Below, in pieces: positions 1 to 6,340 of a stretch of DNA of 8,850 nt. Numbering within the stretch: the stretch's first letter is position 1; the number at the start of each line of letters is the position of its first letter. A program made the translations under genes and the position numbers. The notes below the pieces were generated by a model. That model searched no databases. It worked only from the letters and a program-made list of their open reading frames with translations, and had not been told where the DNA came from. Source of the stretch: Chitinophagaceae bacterium (lineage in GTDB: Bacteria > Bacteroidota > Bacteroidia > Chitinophagales > Chitinophagaceae). The stretch is taken from assembly GCA_025362915.1 (NCBI GenBank), contig JANYEU010000016.1, positions 1 to 8,850 of the forward strand, read 5' to 3'.

Positions 1-99
1 TTGAACAAACGAAGGATTTGCCCCACTTTAAAGTGGACAAATGATCCAGACAAACTTTTCGGGTATCAAAATTTTTTAGAAAATCAATTACTGTCATAA
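1..99 (+). CDS. Possible 3' end of a gene entering from the left edge (doubtful)
   Basis: Frame 1 is open from the left edge for 32 codons and ends at TAA (97-99); the last residues read KLFGYQNFLENQLLS. I recognise no family. The stretch is too short to prove coding, and the minus strand is also open over roughly the first 70 bases. There it reads GQILRLF near the edge, which faintly resembles the start of IS21-type IstA transposases but is too short to rely on. A perfect 14-bp palindrome lies inside the frame, which would be unusual in an ordinary coding tail. It may be noncoding or the margin of a mobile element; the sequence left of the window would settle it. Confidence 0.2.
   Translation: MNKRRICPTLKWTNDPDKLFGYQNFLENQLLS
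23..36. repeat. Perfect 14-bp palindrome CCACTTTAAAGTGG
   Basis: CCACTTT is followed directly by its reverse complement AAAGTGG with no spacer. It could be an operator-like site, part of the end of a mobile element lying left of the window, or chance. No adjacent promoter or gene start is visible that would decide between these. Confidence 0.5.
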
Positions 100-245
100 A
101 AGTATTCTTTTGTCAAATATACTAAAATAATTAGTACAAAAAGATAGCGAAGCCTAATTTCAATAGCAATATTCAGCTAATGTATATTATTCTATTAATT
201 TTTATCAATAATTCAAAATATTCCACAACTGATAATGACTCTAAA
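100..245. other. AT-rich intergenic stretch, no gene seen
   Basis: This stretch separates the doubtful left-edge frame from the 21-bp array. It is strongly AT-rich, has stops in all frames, and shows no strong hairpin, no convincing TAnnTTTG element and no RNA gene that I can recognise. It would lie downstream of the transporter gene if that transcript runs past the repeat array. Confidence 0.5.
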
Positions 246-455
246 ACCTAGCTATAAGTCATGTTTGGCTAATCAGATAGTTAGTCTAGCTAGTCAGATT
301 TTTTTTCCAGCTAGCTAGAGTTGATTTCTAGCTGGCTAGAGTTGTTTTCCAGCTGGCTAGAGTTGGTTTCTAACTGGCTAGAGTTGGTTTCTAACTGGCT
401 ACAGTTGTATTGCAGCTAGTTACAATTGTTTTGTAGCTAGTTAGAGTTTTGTTGA
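246..455. repeat. Imperfect tandem array, exact 21-bp period, about 10 units
   Basis: Cores resembling AGCTGGCTAGAGTTG begin at 309, 330, 351, 372, 393, 414 and 435, so the spacing is exactly 21 bp with no indel. Fainter units in the same phase begin at 288, 267 and 246. The units at 330, 351 and 372 are closest to each other, and the ends are more diverged. Many units contain the palindromes CTAGCTAG or CCAGCTGG, so the array is rich in CTAG. It starts about 30 bp past the stop codon of the minus-strand transporter, so it is the 3' flank of that gene. Every frame I read through it has stops, so a protein-coding role is unlikely. A 21-bp period equals about two helical turns and also seven codons. 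Confidence 0.9.
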
Positions 456-484
456 ATATTGTCGTCGTAACTCATAACTAACCA

Positions 485-1807
485 CTAATGACTAAACATA
501 GCATCCATTTCTTCCAGAGAAGCGCCCTTGGTTTCCTTCACCTTTAGCTTTACAAACACAAAACCAATGGCACATATCACGGCATAGATGTAAAAGGTTT
601 TGTCCAACAATTTTTCATATAAAATAGGAAACGTGAATGTGAGGATAAAATAGGCTAGCCACAAACTCAATACCGCAACAGTGGTAGCCGCCGAACGTAC
701 TTTGTTGGGAAATATCTCCGAAATAAGTACCCAGGTAACGGGTGCCAACGATGTGCCATATAGCCCAATGGCCGCCAATAAGAACCAGGAAACATACGCC
801 GACTTTGCCCCGATAAGCACAGAAATGATAACATATAATATGGAAAGCCCCAATGAGCCGAAAAGCATTAATGGTTTACGGCCTACCTTATCTACCAAAG
901 CCATTGCCAATAGTGTAAAACATAGGTTTACCGTGCCAATAAAAACAGTCTGCAATAATTGGTCGTCCTTGGAGGCACCAATGCTTTCGAAGATGGTGGC
1001 GGCATAATTGAATACCACATTTATACCACAAAACTGTTGAAAGACCGCCAAGCCAATACCTATCAGAACTGCTGGAAGAAAGGCTTTTTCGAATAATGTC
1101 TTAAAAGAACCGCTGGTATTGTTGGTTACTGTTTTAGAGATGGAGGCAATGGTTTCTTTGGCATAATCCACGCCGCCAATCTTTTGCAAGATGGTTTCCG
1201 CATCAGCAATACGTCCTTTTCCCATCAACCAACGGGGACTTTCAGGAATAAACAGTACGCCGAAAAAGAATAAGGAAGATGGTATGATGCCCAATCCAAA
1301 CATCCAACGCCAGGCATCATCGCCATTATTGCAAAGCGAATAATTGACAAGGTTGGTCACCAAAATACCCATAACAATGGTCAATTGATTGATGGCCACC
1401 ATTCTTCCCCTCACAGATGCTGGCGCAATTTCAGCAATATACATGGGCGATAACATGGAAGCCATACCCACGCCGATGCCCGCAAAAAAACGGGAAACAA
1501 TGAATAATTGCGTATTGGGGGAGGCTGCCATGGCACAAGAAGAAAGTCCGAATATGGCAGCGGCGGTTAATAATCCTTTCTTTCTGCCAAACTTCTCCGA
1601 TATATTTCCTGCTACCAAGCAACCAATGATAGCGCCCAAAGCCAAGCTACCTGTTGCAAAACCTTCCCAATAGACATCCAAACCAAACTTTGTTTTTAGA
1701 AAGGGCAATGCCCCAGAGATTACGGCGAAGTCGAAACCAAAGAGATAACCTCCCATGGCAGAAATGAATGAAATGCCGATAATGTAGGTGTTCGAAGTTT
1801 TTTTCAT
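485..1807 (-). CDS. Sugar porter family MFS transporter (sugar:H+ symporter type)
   Basis: Inner-membrane secondary transporter of 440 residues, the normal length for the sugar porter family (XylE/AraE/GLUT relatives), with about 12 membrane helices. Visible signatures are GYLFGFDFAVISG (20-32), GRKKG (74-78), PESPRWL (188-194), QQFCGIN (257-263), DKVGRKP (306-312), PVTWVLISEIFP (356-367) and a variant KETKG (424-428) in place of PETKG. By an alignment from memory, XylE sugar-contact residues Q168, Q288, Q289, N294 and W392 correspond to Q141, Q257, Q258, N263 and W359. The proton-coupling D27 corresponds to D26, which favours proton symport. The XylE Q415 position is Leu382, so the substrate (xylose, glucose, arabinose or another monosaccharide) cannot be named. 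The frame extends 21 codons upstream to 1870, but those codons come from the CACAAAGG inverted repeat; ATG at 1807, giving MKKTSNTYIIG, fits the family. It lies divergently from an AraC regulator. Stop is TAG. Confidence 0.93.
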   Translation of the reverse strand: MKKTSNTYIIGISFISAMGGYLFGFDFAVISGALPFLKTKFGLDVYWEGFATGSLALGAIIGCLVAGNISEKFGRKKGLLTAAAIFGLSSCAMAASPNTQLFIVSRFFAGIGVGMASMLSPMYIAEIAPASVRGRMVAINQLTIVMGILVTNLVNYSLCNNGDDAWRWMFGLGIIPSSLFFFGVLFIPESPRWLMGKGRIADAETILQKIGGVDYAKETIASISKTVTNNTSGSFKTLFEKAFLPAVLIGIGLAVFQQFCGINVVFNYAATIFESIGASKDDQLLQTVFIGTVNLCFTLLAMALVDKVGRKPLMLFGSLGLSILYVIISVLIGAKSAYVSWFLLAAIGLYGTSLAPVTWVLISEIFPNKVRSAATTVAVLSLWLAYFILTFTFPILYEKLLDKTFYIYAVICAIGFVFVKLKVKETKGASLEEMDAMFSH

Positions 1808-1826
1808 ATATGCAATCTGTTTGTTT

Positions 1827-1943
1827 AACCACAAGGAACACGAGGTAAAACACAAGGAACACAAAGGCATTAATTCGTGCTCAAATATATTTTCAAGAAA
1901 ATCTTTGTGTTTCTTTGTAAATACCCTTGTGACCTTTGTGGTT
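1827..1943. repeat. Long imperfect inverted repeat of CACAAAGG-like units
   Basis: The left arm (1827-1866) and the reverse complement of the right arm (1903-1943) both start AACCACAA and end CACAAAG. They agree at roughly four in five positions over about 40 bases, around a 36-base spacer. Each arm is itself about four degenerate copies of CACAAAGG at 9-12 base spacing. From memory, repeats of this type are common between genes in Bacteroidota and several other phyla, and they yield spurious proteins containing NHKEHKEHKG-like and FFVxFVV-like strings; such a frame is seen here. The repeat fills the gap between the divergent transporter and AraC genes, so it must overlap the promoter or 5' leader of at least one of them. 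Confidence 0.85.
1882..1889 (-). promoter_or_regulatory. Candidate -7 element (TATATTTG) for the transporter gene
   Basis: On the minus strand this reads TATATTTG, a full match to the Bacteroidota -7 consensus TAnnTTTG, and it lies 75-82 bases upstream of the transporter ATG. It sits in the spacer of the inverted repeat, so the left arm would fall in the mRNA leader. I see no good TTG at the usual distance for a -33 box, so this is only a candidate. Confidence 0.35.
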
Positions 1944-2030
1944 AATAATTCTATTTATAATGCAAAACTGCCTTAAATCCCCCATCTTTGAAATAGTAAA
2001 ACTTACTAAAAACATAGATAATATTACGAA

Positions 2031-2906
2031 ATGAAGGCTACACATAAAAAAGAAGGTTTTGAGGGGCAGAAATCATACATAATGCCTACCTCCACACTCA
2101 AGAAAGCAATGAGTCATCCTTTGTGTAAAAGTCTATATATCACCGATATTGGTTACTTCCCCAATGCCCAATTTCATACTAGAGAACGAAAGAAAGGGTG
2201 TAAGCAATTTATCTTGATTTATTGTACAAAAGGGGAGGGGTGGTACGCTGTTAATGATGGAAAATATACCTTAAAAGCCAACCAACTGTTGATACTGCCG
2301 CCGCAAAAGGCACATAAATATGGTGCGGATGACACCAATCCATGGTCTATCTGTTGGATACATTTTGCTGGGGACAATGCCGCAGCCATCATCAATCATT
2401 TACAAAAAAAAGATAGTTACGAGCCGATAAATACAACGCATAATGAGGAAAGGAATGGTCTTTTCAATAAACTATTTTCCTTGCTAGAGATAGCCGATAA
2501 CATGGATAATATGTTGGATGCCTATTTATCCTTTCCTTACTATCTGATGAGCTTTCGAAAATCGGCAATAAAAGAAAATAATCTGCAGAATGATTACAAT
2601 CCTATCAATCAATCTATAGTCTTTATGAAAACGAAACTGAATACTACAGTAGCATTAAAAGAATTGGCAGACCATGTTTCCCTTTCTGTTTCGCATTATT
2701 CAACCTTATTTCAACAGAAAACAAATAAGTCGCCCATCAATTATTTCTTGTTTCTAAAGATGCAATATGCCTGTCAGTATCTGGAAAACACTTCCTTATC
2801 CATCAAACAGATAGCCGCAGAAATAGGTTATGATGACCCTTTTCATTTTTCAAGAACGTTTAAAAATGTGATAGGGGTTTCTCCAAAGGGGTTTAGGGGA
2901 AGGTAA
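2031..2906 (+). CDS. AraC family transcriptional regulator
   Basis: Cytoplasmic DNA-binding regulator of 291 residues, typical for a cupin plus AraC-HTH protein. The N-terminal sensor domain (about 55-125) shows the AraC-binding cupin pattern, with LIYCTKGEGWYAV (62-74) and LKANQLLILPPQKAHKYGA (81-99). The C-terminal domain (about 195-291) holds two helix-turn-helix units: VALKELADHVSLSVSHYSTLF (207-227) and SIKQIAAEIGYDDPFHFSRTFK (257-278), followed by the family ending GVSPKGFR. ATG at 2031 is preferred over ATG at 2082, because the segment EGFEGQKSYIMP between them looks like the conserved start of related Bacteroidota regulators; this is from memory. No clear Shine-Dalgarno is present. 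Divergent placement 223 bp from the sugar transporter suggests it controls that gene, probably binding the sugar or a derivative. The inducer cannot be read from the sequence. Confidence 0.93.
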   Translation: MKATHKKEGFEGQKSYIMPTSTLKKAMSHPLCKSLYITDIGYFPNAQFHTRERKKGCKQFILIYCTKGEGWYAVNDGKYTLKANQLLILPPQKAHKYGADDTNPWSICWIHFAGDNAAAIINHLQKKDSYEPINTTHNEERNGLFNKLFSLLEIADNMDNMLDAYLSFPYYLMSFRKSAIKENNLQNDYNPINQSIVFMKTKLNTTVALKELADHVSLSVSHYSTLFQQKTNKSPINYFLFLKMQYACQYLENTSLSIKQIAAEIGYDDPFHFSRTFKNVIGVSPKGFRGR

Positions 2907-3008
2907 GATTTTACTGCTATCTATCACAACCTATTAGTTTGGCATATAGTTATCAAGTTGATCTAAGTTAAGATACTTATTGAGTTGAATTTTAAACATG
3001 AATCATCT
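2907..3008. other. Convergent intergenic gap
   Basis: This gap separates the 3' ends of the plus-strand AraC gene and the minus-strand ATPase gene. No strong GC-rich stem followed by a T-run is visible in either direction, so I do not call a terminator. Confidence 0.5.
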
Positions 3009-4553
3009 CTATCCTGCCCAGCCTTCCCTATCCAGACTTCTATAATGAATTGCTTCGGCAAGATGTTCTGGTTTGATGTTTTCCGATGCAGCCAAGTCGG
3101 CAATGGTGCGGGAAACCTTGAGTATTCTGTCATAAGCCCTTGCAGAAAGGTTCAATCGTTCCATCGCCCTCTTTAATAAAGAAGCCCCAATATTATCTAT
3201 TATACAAATCTCCCTTAGTTGTTTGCTACTCATCTGTGCGTTTGCATATACGCCAATCTCATTTGCATAACGAACTGTTTGTATTTCTCGCGCAGCAATA
3301 ACCCTATTCCTGATTGTTTCAGAAGATTCCCCTTTGGTAGAATTACTGAGTTCTGTAAAAGCAACGGGGGTTACTTCTACGTGGAGGTCTATACGGTCTA
3401 GCAAAGGGCCGGATATTTTATTCAGGTATTTCTGCACTGCTCCGGGTGGACAGGTACATGCCTTGTCTGGATGATTGTAAAAGCCACAAGGACAAGGATT
3501 CATACTGGCTATCAACATGAAATTTGCAGGGAAATCCAACGCCATCTTGGCTCGGGAGATGGTTACCTTACGTTCTTCCATCGGTTGACGCATCACTTCC
3601 AATACCGTTCTTTTAAACTCTGGCAACTCATCCAAAAACAAAACACCATTATGTGCCAAGGATATTTCACCCGGTTGAGGAACACCTCCTCCTCCAACAA
3701 GTGCTGCATCAGAAACTGTATGGTGTGGACTTCTGAAAGGTCTTTTACTTATCAAAGAAGCATTTTCGGGTAATTTACCTGCCACGCTATAAATCTTGGT
3801 TGTCTCCAACGCTTCCTGTAAACTTAGTGGAGGTAGGATGGTAGGCAAACGCTTTGCCAGCATGGTCTTGCCAGCACCGGGAGGACCAATCAATATGGCA
3901 TTATGCCCACCTGCTGCTGCTATCTCCAATGCACGTTTGATGTTTTCTTGCCCTTTTACATCCGTAAAATCTATATCAAATTCATATTGACTATGAAAAA
4001 ACTCTTCCCTTGTATTTACATCAACAGGCGTAAGGGTTATCTTATTATTAAGGAAATCGACAACCTCTTTTAAATGGCTTACGCCATATACCAATACATT
4101 ATTTACCATCCCTGCCTCGCGGGCATTTGCCTTGGGCACAATCAATCCTTTAAATCCATCCTTTCTAGCTTGTATGGCAATGGGTAAGGCACCTTTTATG
4201 GGTTGGATGTCGCCATCAAGACTTAGTTCGCCCATCATTACATAATCCTTTAAAACCTCTGGATTGTCTATTTGGTTGGCTGCGCCCAATACACCGATGG
4301 CTATGGGTAAATCGAATGCAGCACCTGTTTTCTTAATATCTGCGGGAGCCATGTTTATCACCAGTTTGGTGCGGGGCATTTCGTATTTGTTGGTTTTTAT
4401 GGCACTTTCTATGCGCTGTATGCTCTCCTTTACGGCATTATCGGGCAAGCCTACAATAAAGTAGCCAAGGTTTCCACTACTCACATTTGCTTCAATGGTA
4501 ATGGCTATTGCTTCAACCCCGTAAACCGCACTCCCAAAGGTTTTCACCAACAT
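3009..4553 (-). CDS. YifB/ComM family Mg-chelatase-like AAA+ ATPase
   Basis: Cytoplasmic AAA+ ATPase of 514 residues, full length for the YifB/ComM family. Domains in order: an N-terminal ChlI/Lon-like S5-fold domain (about 20-165, with GLPDNAVKES at 35-44), the Mg-chelatase AAA+ core (about 190-395) and a helical C-terminal Mg-chelatase domain (about 405-508). Visible motifs are Walker A GPPGAGKT (223-230), the RSPHHTVSDAALVGGG segment (274-289), Walker B VLFLDE (304-309), sensor-1 Asn352, the DRIDLHVEV segment (386-394) and the SARAYDRILKVSRTIADL region (470-487). Four cysteines (354, 356, 366, 368) form the CPCG...CTCP cluster of this family, a likely metal site. In naturally competent bacteria ComM is a branch-migration helicase acting during integration of transforming DNA. 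A role for this Bacteroidota member is inferred from the family. The name YifB is also used; it is not a true magnesium chelatase subunit. Stop is TAG. Confidence 0.96.
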   Translation of the reverse strand: MLVKTFGSAVYGVEAIAITIEANVSSGNLGYFIVGLPDNAVKESIQRIESAIKTNKYEMPRTKLVINMAPADIKKTGAAFDLPIAIGVLGAANQIDNPEVLKDYVMMGELSLDGDIQPIKGALPIAIQARKDGFKGLIVPKANAREAGMVNNVLVYGVSHLKEVVDFLNNKITLTPVDVNTREEFFHSQYEFDIDFTDVKGQENIKRALEIAAAGGHNAILIGPPGAGKTMLAKRLPTILPPLSLQEALETTKIYSVAGKLPENASLISKRPFRSPHHTVSDAALVGGGGVPQPGEISLAHNGVLFLDELPEFKRTVLEVMRQPMEERKVTISRAKMALDFPANFMLIASMNPCPCGFYNHPDKACTCPPGAVQKYLNKISGPLLDRIDLHVEVTPVAFTELSNSTKGESSETIRNRVIAAREIQTVRYANEIGVYANAQMSSKQLREICIIDNIGASLLKRAMERLNLSARAYDRILKVSRTIADLAASENIKPEHLAEAIHYRSLDREGWAG

Positions 4554-4664
4554 AATTAGAAATTTAGATTATTTCAGTTTTCAAGATTGATTGCTGAAAA
4601 AACTAAAATTACGTGTAGAAGTGTTTGTAAAAAGAAATAGTTGAGTTTTACACTGAAAAGAACA

Positions 4665-5165
4665 TTATTCTTCTAAAAAGATGTCGCTTTTGCTTTTGAT
4701 AAACGATAGGCTCATGGTAATGTGTACAAACAGAATAATACCAAAACCTAGAAGGATATAAAGTACAGATTGGATAATTTGTGGCATCATTGCTACCGCA
4801 TCTGGAGGCAATCCCTTTTTCATTGTGAGCGCTTGGTTAGTGAAGTCTTGCAACAAACTTGGCTTTAATTTTAGCGCAATGAAATCTATTATGCAGGAAG
4901 ACGATACAAAGAGGGATACATAACCATTCACTTTTATCCAGTCTTTCAAGGAAGGATTACAAAGTTTTTTACTGATTATCCCTTTATAAACAAAAATAAA
5001 GCTAGTGAATATGTAAATACTCGTGCAGATTATCAAGAAAGAAGACAATAACCCATAAGGATTACCCAATGATGATAAGAGGCTAAATAGCCCAGCCATT
5101 CCAAATATTGCCCCAATAGGAAGTAGTATAAAGGATAGTACCTTATATAGATTAGTAATAAACAT
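4665..5165 (-). CDS. Hypothetical four-helix membrane protein
   Basis: I do not recognise a family. The 166-residue product is very hydrophobic, with four likely membrane helices at about 8-32, 38-62, 79-100 and 128-152. The longest loop (about 101-127, KPSLLQDFTNQALTMKKGLPPDAVA) separates helices 3 and 4. The tail is short and ends in acidic residues (DIFLEE). No catalytic or metal-binding motif is evident. It is not a substrate-specific transporter by any motif that I can see. It lies 111 bp upstream of the ATPase gene and 116 bp downstream of the alpha-E gene, all on the minus strand. Those gaps and the hairpin at 5231-5277 argue against tight cotranscription. The start at 5165 is the first ATG of the frame, with no visible Shine-Dalgarno. 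Confidence 0.8.
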   Translation of the reverse strand: MFITNLYKVLSFILLPIGAIFGMAGLFSLLSSLGNPYGLLSSFLIICTSIYIFTSFIFVYKGIISKKLCNPSLKDWIKVNGYVSLFVSSSCIIDFIALKLKPSLLQDFTNQALTMKKGLPPDAVAMMPQIIQSVLYILLGFGIILFVHITMSLSFIKSKSDIFLEE

Positions 5166-5230
5166 GCTGTAAAAGTGCGGAAAATTTTGGTTGTAGGATA
5201 AAAGAATATGTTTTAAGTTACTGAATACTG

Positions 5231-5277
5231 GTTTCAGGTTACTGGTAACTTGTATCTTGTAACCAGTAACCTGAAAC
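5231..5277. terminator. Hairpin with 19-bp arms just past the alpha-E gene
   Basis: Arms 5231-5249 and 5259-5277 are reverse complements at 18 of 19 positions around a 9-base loop. The hairpin begins 4 bases past the alpha-E stop codon on the minus strand. That position suits transcript termination or protection of the mRNA 3' end. No T-run follows on the minus strand, so it is not a classical intrinsic terminator. Short direct repeats of the GTTACTGG type occur in and beside the left arm, which points to an intergenic repeat element as another reading. Confidence 0.55.
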
Positions 5278-5281
5278 TCAT

Positions 5282-6223
5282 TTATGAATAAGAGAAGAAA
5301 CTCAAACCAATCAGGTCACTAAAATCTCCCAATGAGGTCTTTAAATCCTCGAAGAAATCTTGCAGATTATCTTTATTCAGTGTGTCAAAGTCCATATATT
5401 CTACCTTGCTCAATAACCTGCCAAAGCGTTTGATGATGGCATCTTTATGCTCGGTATTGTTTTCTTGCAATACATCCACCAAATATTTTGATGTGCGGCT
5501 TAGTGAATATAATACACTACGGGTAAAGTCTTTGTTAAACACAACCTGGTGTAATGCGTTCATGTTGTGGCTGCCACTTCTATATGTTTTAAGGTGTAGT
5601 TCGTAGCCAGATAAAGCCAGTAACATGGGTCGCCATTGTAGAATATCCTTTTCATGATCAAGGTTAAAATCTATCAGGCTAAAGAACTTTTCAGCCACTT
5701 CTATGGTGATAAAACATCTTTCAATATAACGTCCAAGGTTCATGAAACTCCAGCCTAACCCTCGTGGCATGGTAGTATCCGTAACACCATTATACATGAT
5801 GCTTTCTTTGCAGAATGTATTTACTGTTTCCAGTGCATCATAGCCTTTTAGCTTATCTCCTAATAGAGGTACATTAATGGAGTGATACATGCCATTTACC
5901 TGTTCCCATACTTCCTTGGTTATGTTATCCTGTATGCCACGGGCGTTTTCGCGGGCGTTACCCAACACATTCTTTAATGAGTTTAAGTTAGAACCATCTA
6001 ACAATAGTTTCTGCAATGAAGCTTCTGTATTAAATTTAATGGCTTCTATTTCCTCCTCTTCTACCTCTGCAAATACTTCCAATATATGTTGCCAGCTAAG
6101 GTTATTGCTCACTCCCTTATCAAACATCAAGATATAATTAGTCATTGTACAACGCAACATCCCATCTGCCCTTTCCATGTACCTGTTTGTCCAAAATAAA
6201 GAGTCTGCTATTCTACTTAACAT
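5282..6223 (-). CDS. Alpha-E domain protein (DUF403 family)
   Basis: All-alpha protein of 313 residues, a full-length stand-alone alpha-E domain, probably cytoplasmic; I see no signal peptide or membrane helix. Family signatures are the N-terminal LSRIADSLFWTNRYMERAD (2-20), ARENARGIQDN (90-100) and GWSFMNLGRYIERC (157-170). The repeated ER pairs in these segments are typical of the family. The C-terminus ends LIGLSFFSYS. No enzyme activity is established for the family to my knowledge. It is found next to, or fused with, circularly permuted ATP-grasp proteins and is thought to work with them in making or ligating a peptide-like product. Here it follows the ATP-grasp gene on the same strand after 117 bp, which fits a shared role. 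An AAAGGA sequence on the minus strand (6232-6237) about 8 bases before the ATG is a plausible ribosome binding site and supports the start at 6223. Confidence 0.93.
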   Translation of the reverse strand: MLSRIADSLFWTNRYMERADGMLRCTMTNYILMFDKGVSNNLSWQHILEVFAEVEEEEIEAIKFNTEASLQKLLLDGSNLNSLKNVLGNARENARGIQDNITKEVWEQVNGMYHSINVPLLGDKLKGYDALETVNTFCKESIMYNGVTDTTMPRGLGWSFMNLGRYIERCFITIEVAEKFFSLIDFNLDHEKDILQWRPMLLALSGYELHLKTYRSGSHNMNALHQVVFNKDFTRSVLYSLSRTSKYLVDVLQENNTEHKDAIIKRFGRLLSKVEYMDFDTLNKDNLQDFFEDLKTSLGDFSDLIGLSFFSYS

Positions 6224-6281
6224 GTTGTCAATCCTTTAAAGTTAATTTTTGTTTTACTTGTGTACAGCTTACCAACATACA

Positions 6282-6329
6282 GTTTACCGTTAGAACTTGC
6301 GGTTAACGGTAATACTTTTAACGGTAAAC
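6282..6329. repeat. Inverted repeat between ATP-grasp and alpha-E genes
   Basis: GTTTACCGTTA (6282-6292) and TAACGGTAAAC (6319-6329) are perfect 11-bp inverted arms with a 26-base spacer. A further GGTTAACGGTAA copy (6301-6312) lies in the spacer, so the left arm could pair with either downstream copy. It lies within the 117-bp gap of the gene pair. It could weaken or end transcription between the genes, act as a processing site or bind a regulator. The sequence does not say which. Confidence 0.6.
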
Positions 6330-6340
6330 ACTGAAACTGT

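Noticed and set aside
246..455. CRISPR array
   Set aside because: The units are contiguous 21-bp tandem copies with no unique spacers, and no cas gene is in the window.
681..1007. Plus-strand frame of 108 codons inside the transporter gene
   Set aside because: It is a shadow of the well-supported minus-strand transporter and has no recognisable domain. The other plus-strand frames inside the transporter, ATPase, alpha-E and ATP-grasp genes were rejected for the same reason.
1808..1870. Upstream extension of the transporter by 21 residues (MPLCSLCFTSCS...)
   Set aside because: The extra codons come from the inverted repeat and have no sugar-porter character. ATG at 1807 starts just before helix 1, as in the family.
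1788..1976. Plus-strand frame of 62 codons reading NHKEHE...HKEHKG and FFVNTLVTFVVNN across the gap between transporter and regulator
   Set aside because: Its sequence is a direct translation of the CACAAAGG inverted repeat, a known source of spurious proteins, and it overlaps the transporter start.
3009..4553. Magnesium chelatase subunit of chlorophyll or cobalamin synthesis
   Set aside because: The N-terminal Lon/S5-like domain, the four-cysteine cluster and the length match the YifB/ComM family, not BchI/ChlI, and no tetrapyrrole gene is nearby.
4625..4655. Weak GTAAAA/TTTTAC inverted repeat downstream of the membrane-protein gene
   Set aside because: The arms are only six AT-rich bases with a long loop, likely by chance. 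I did not call it a terminator.
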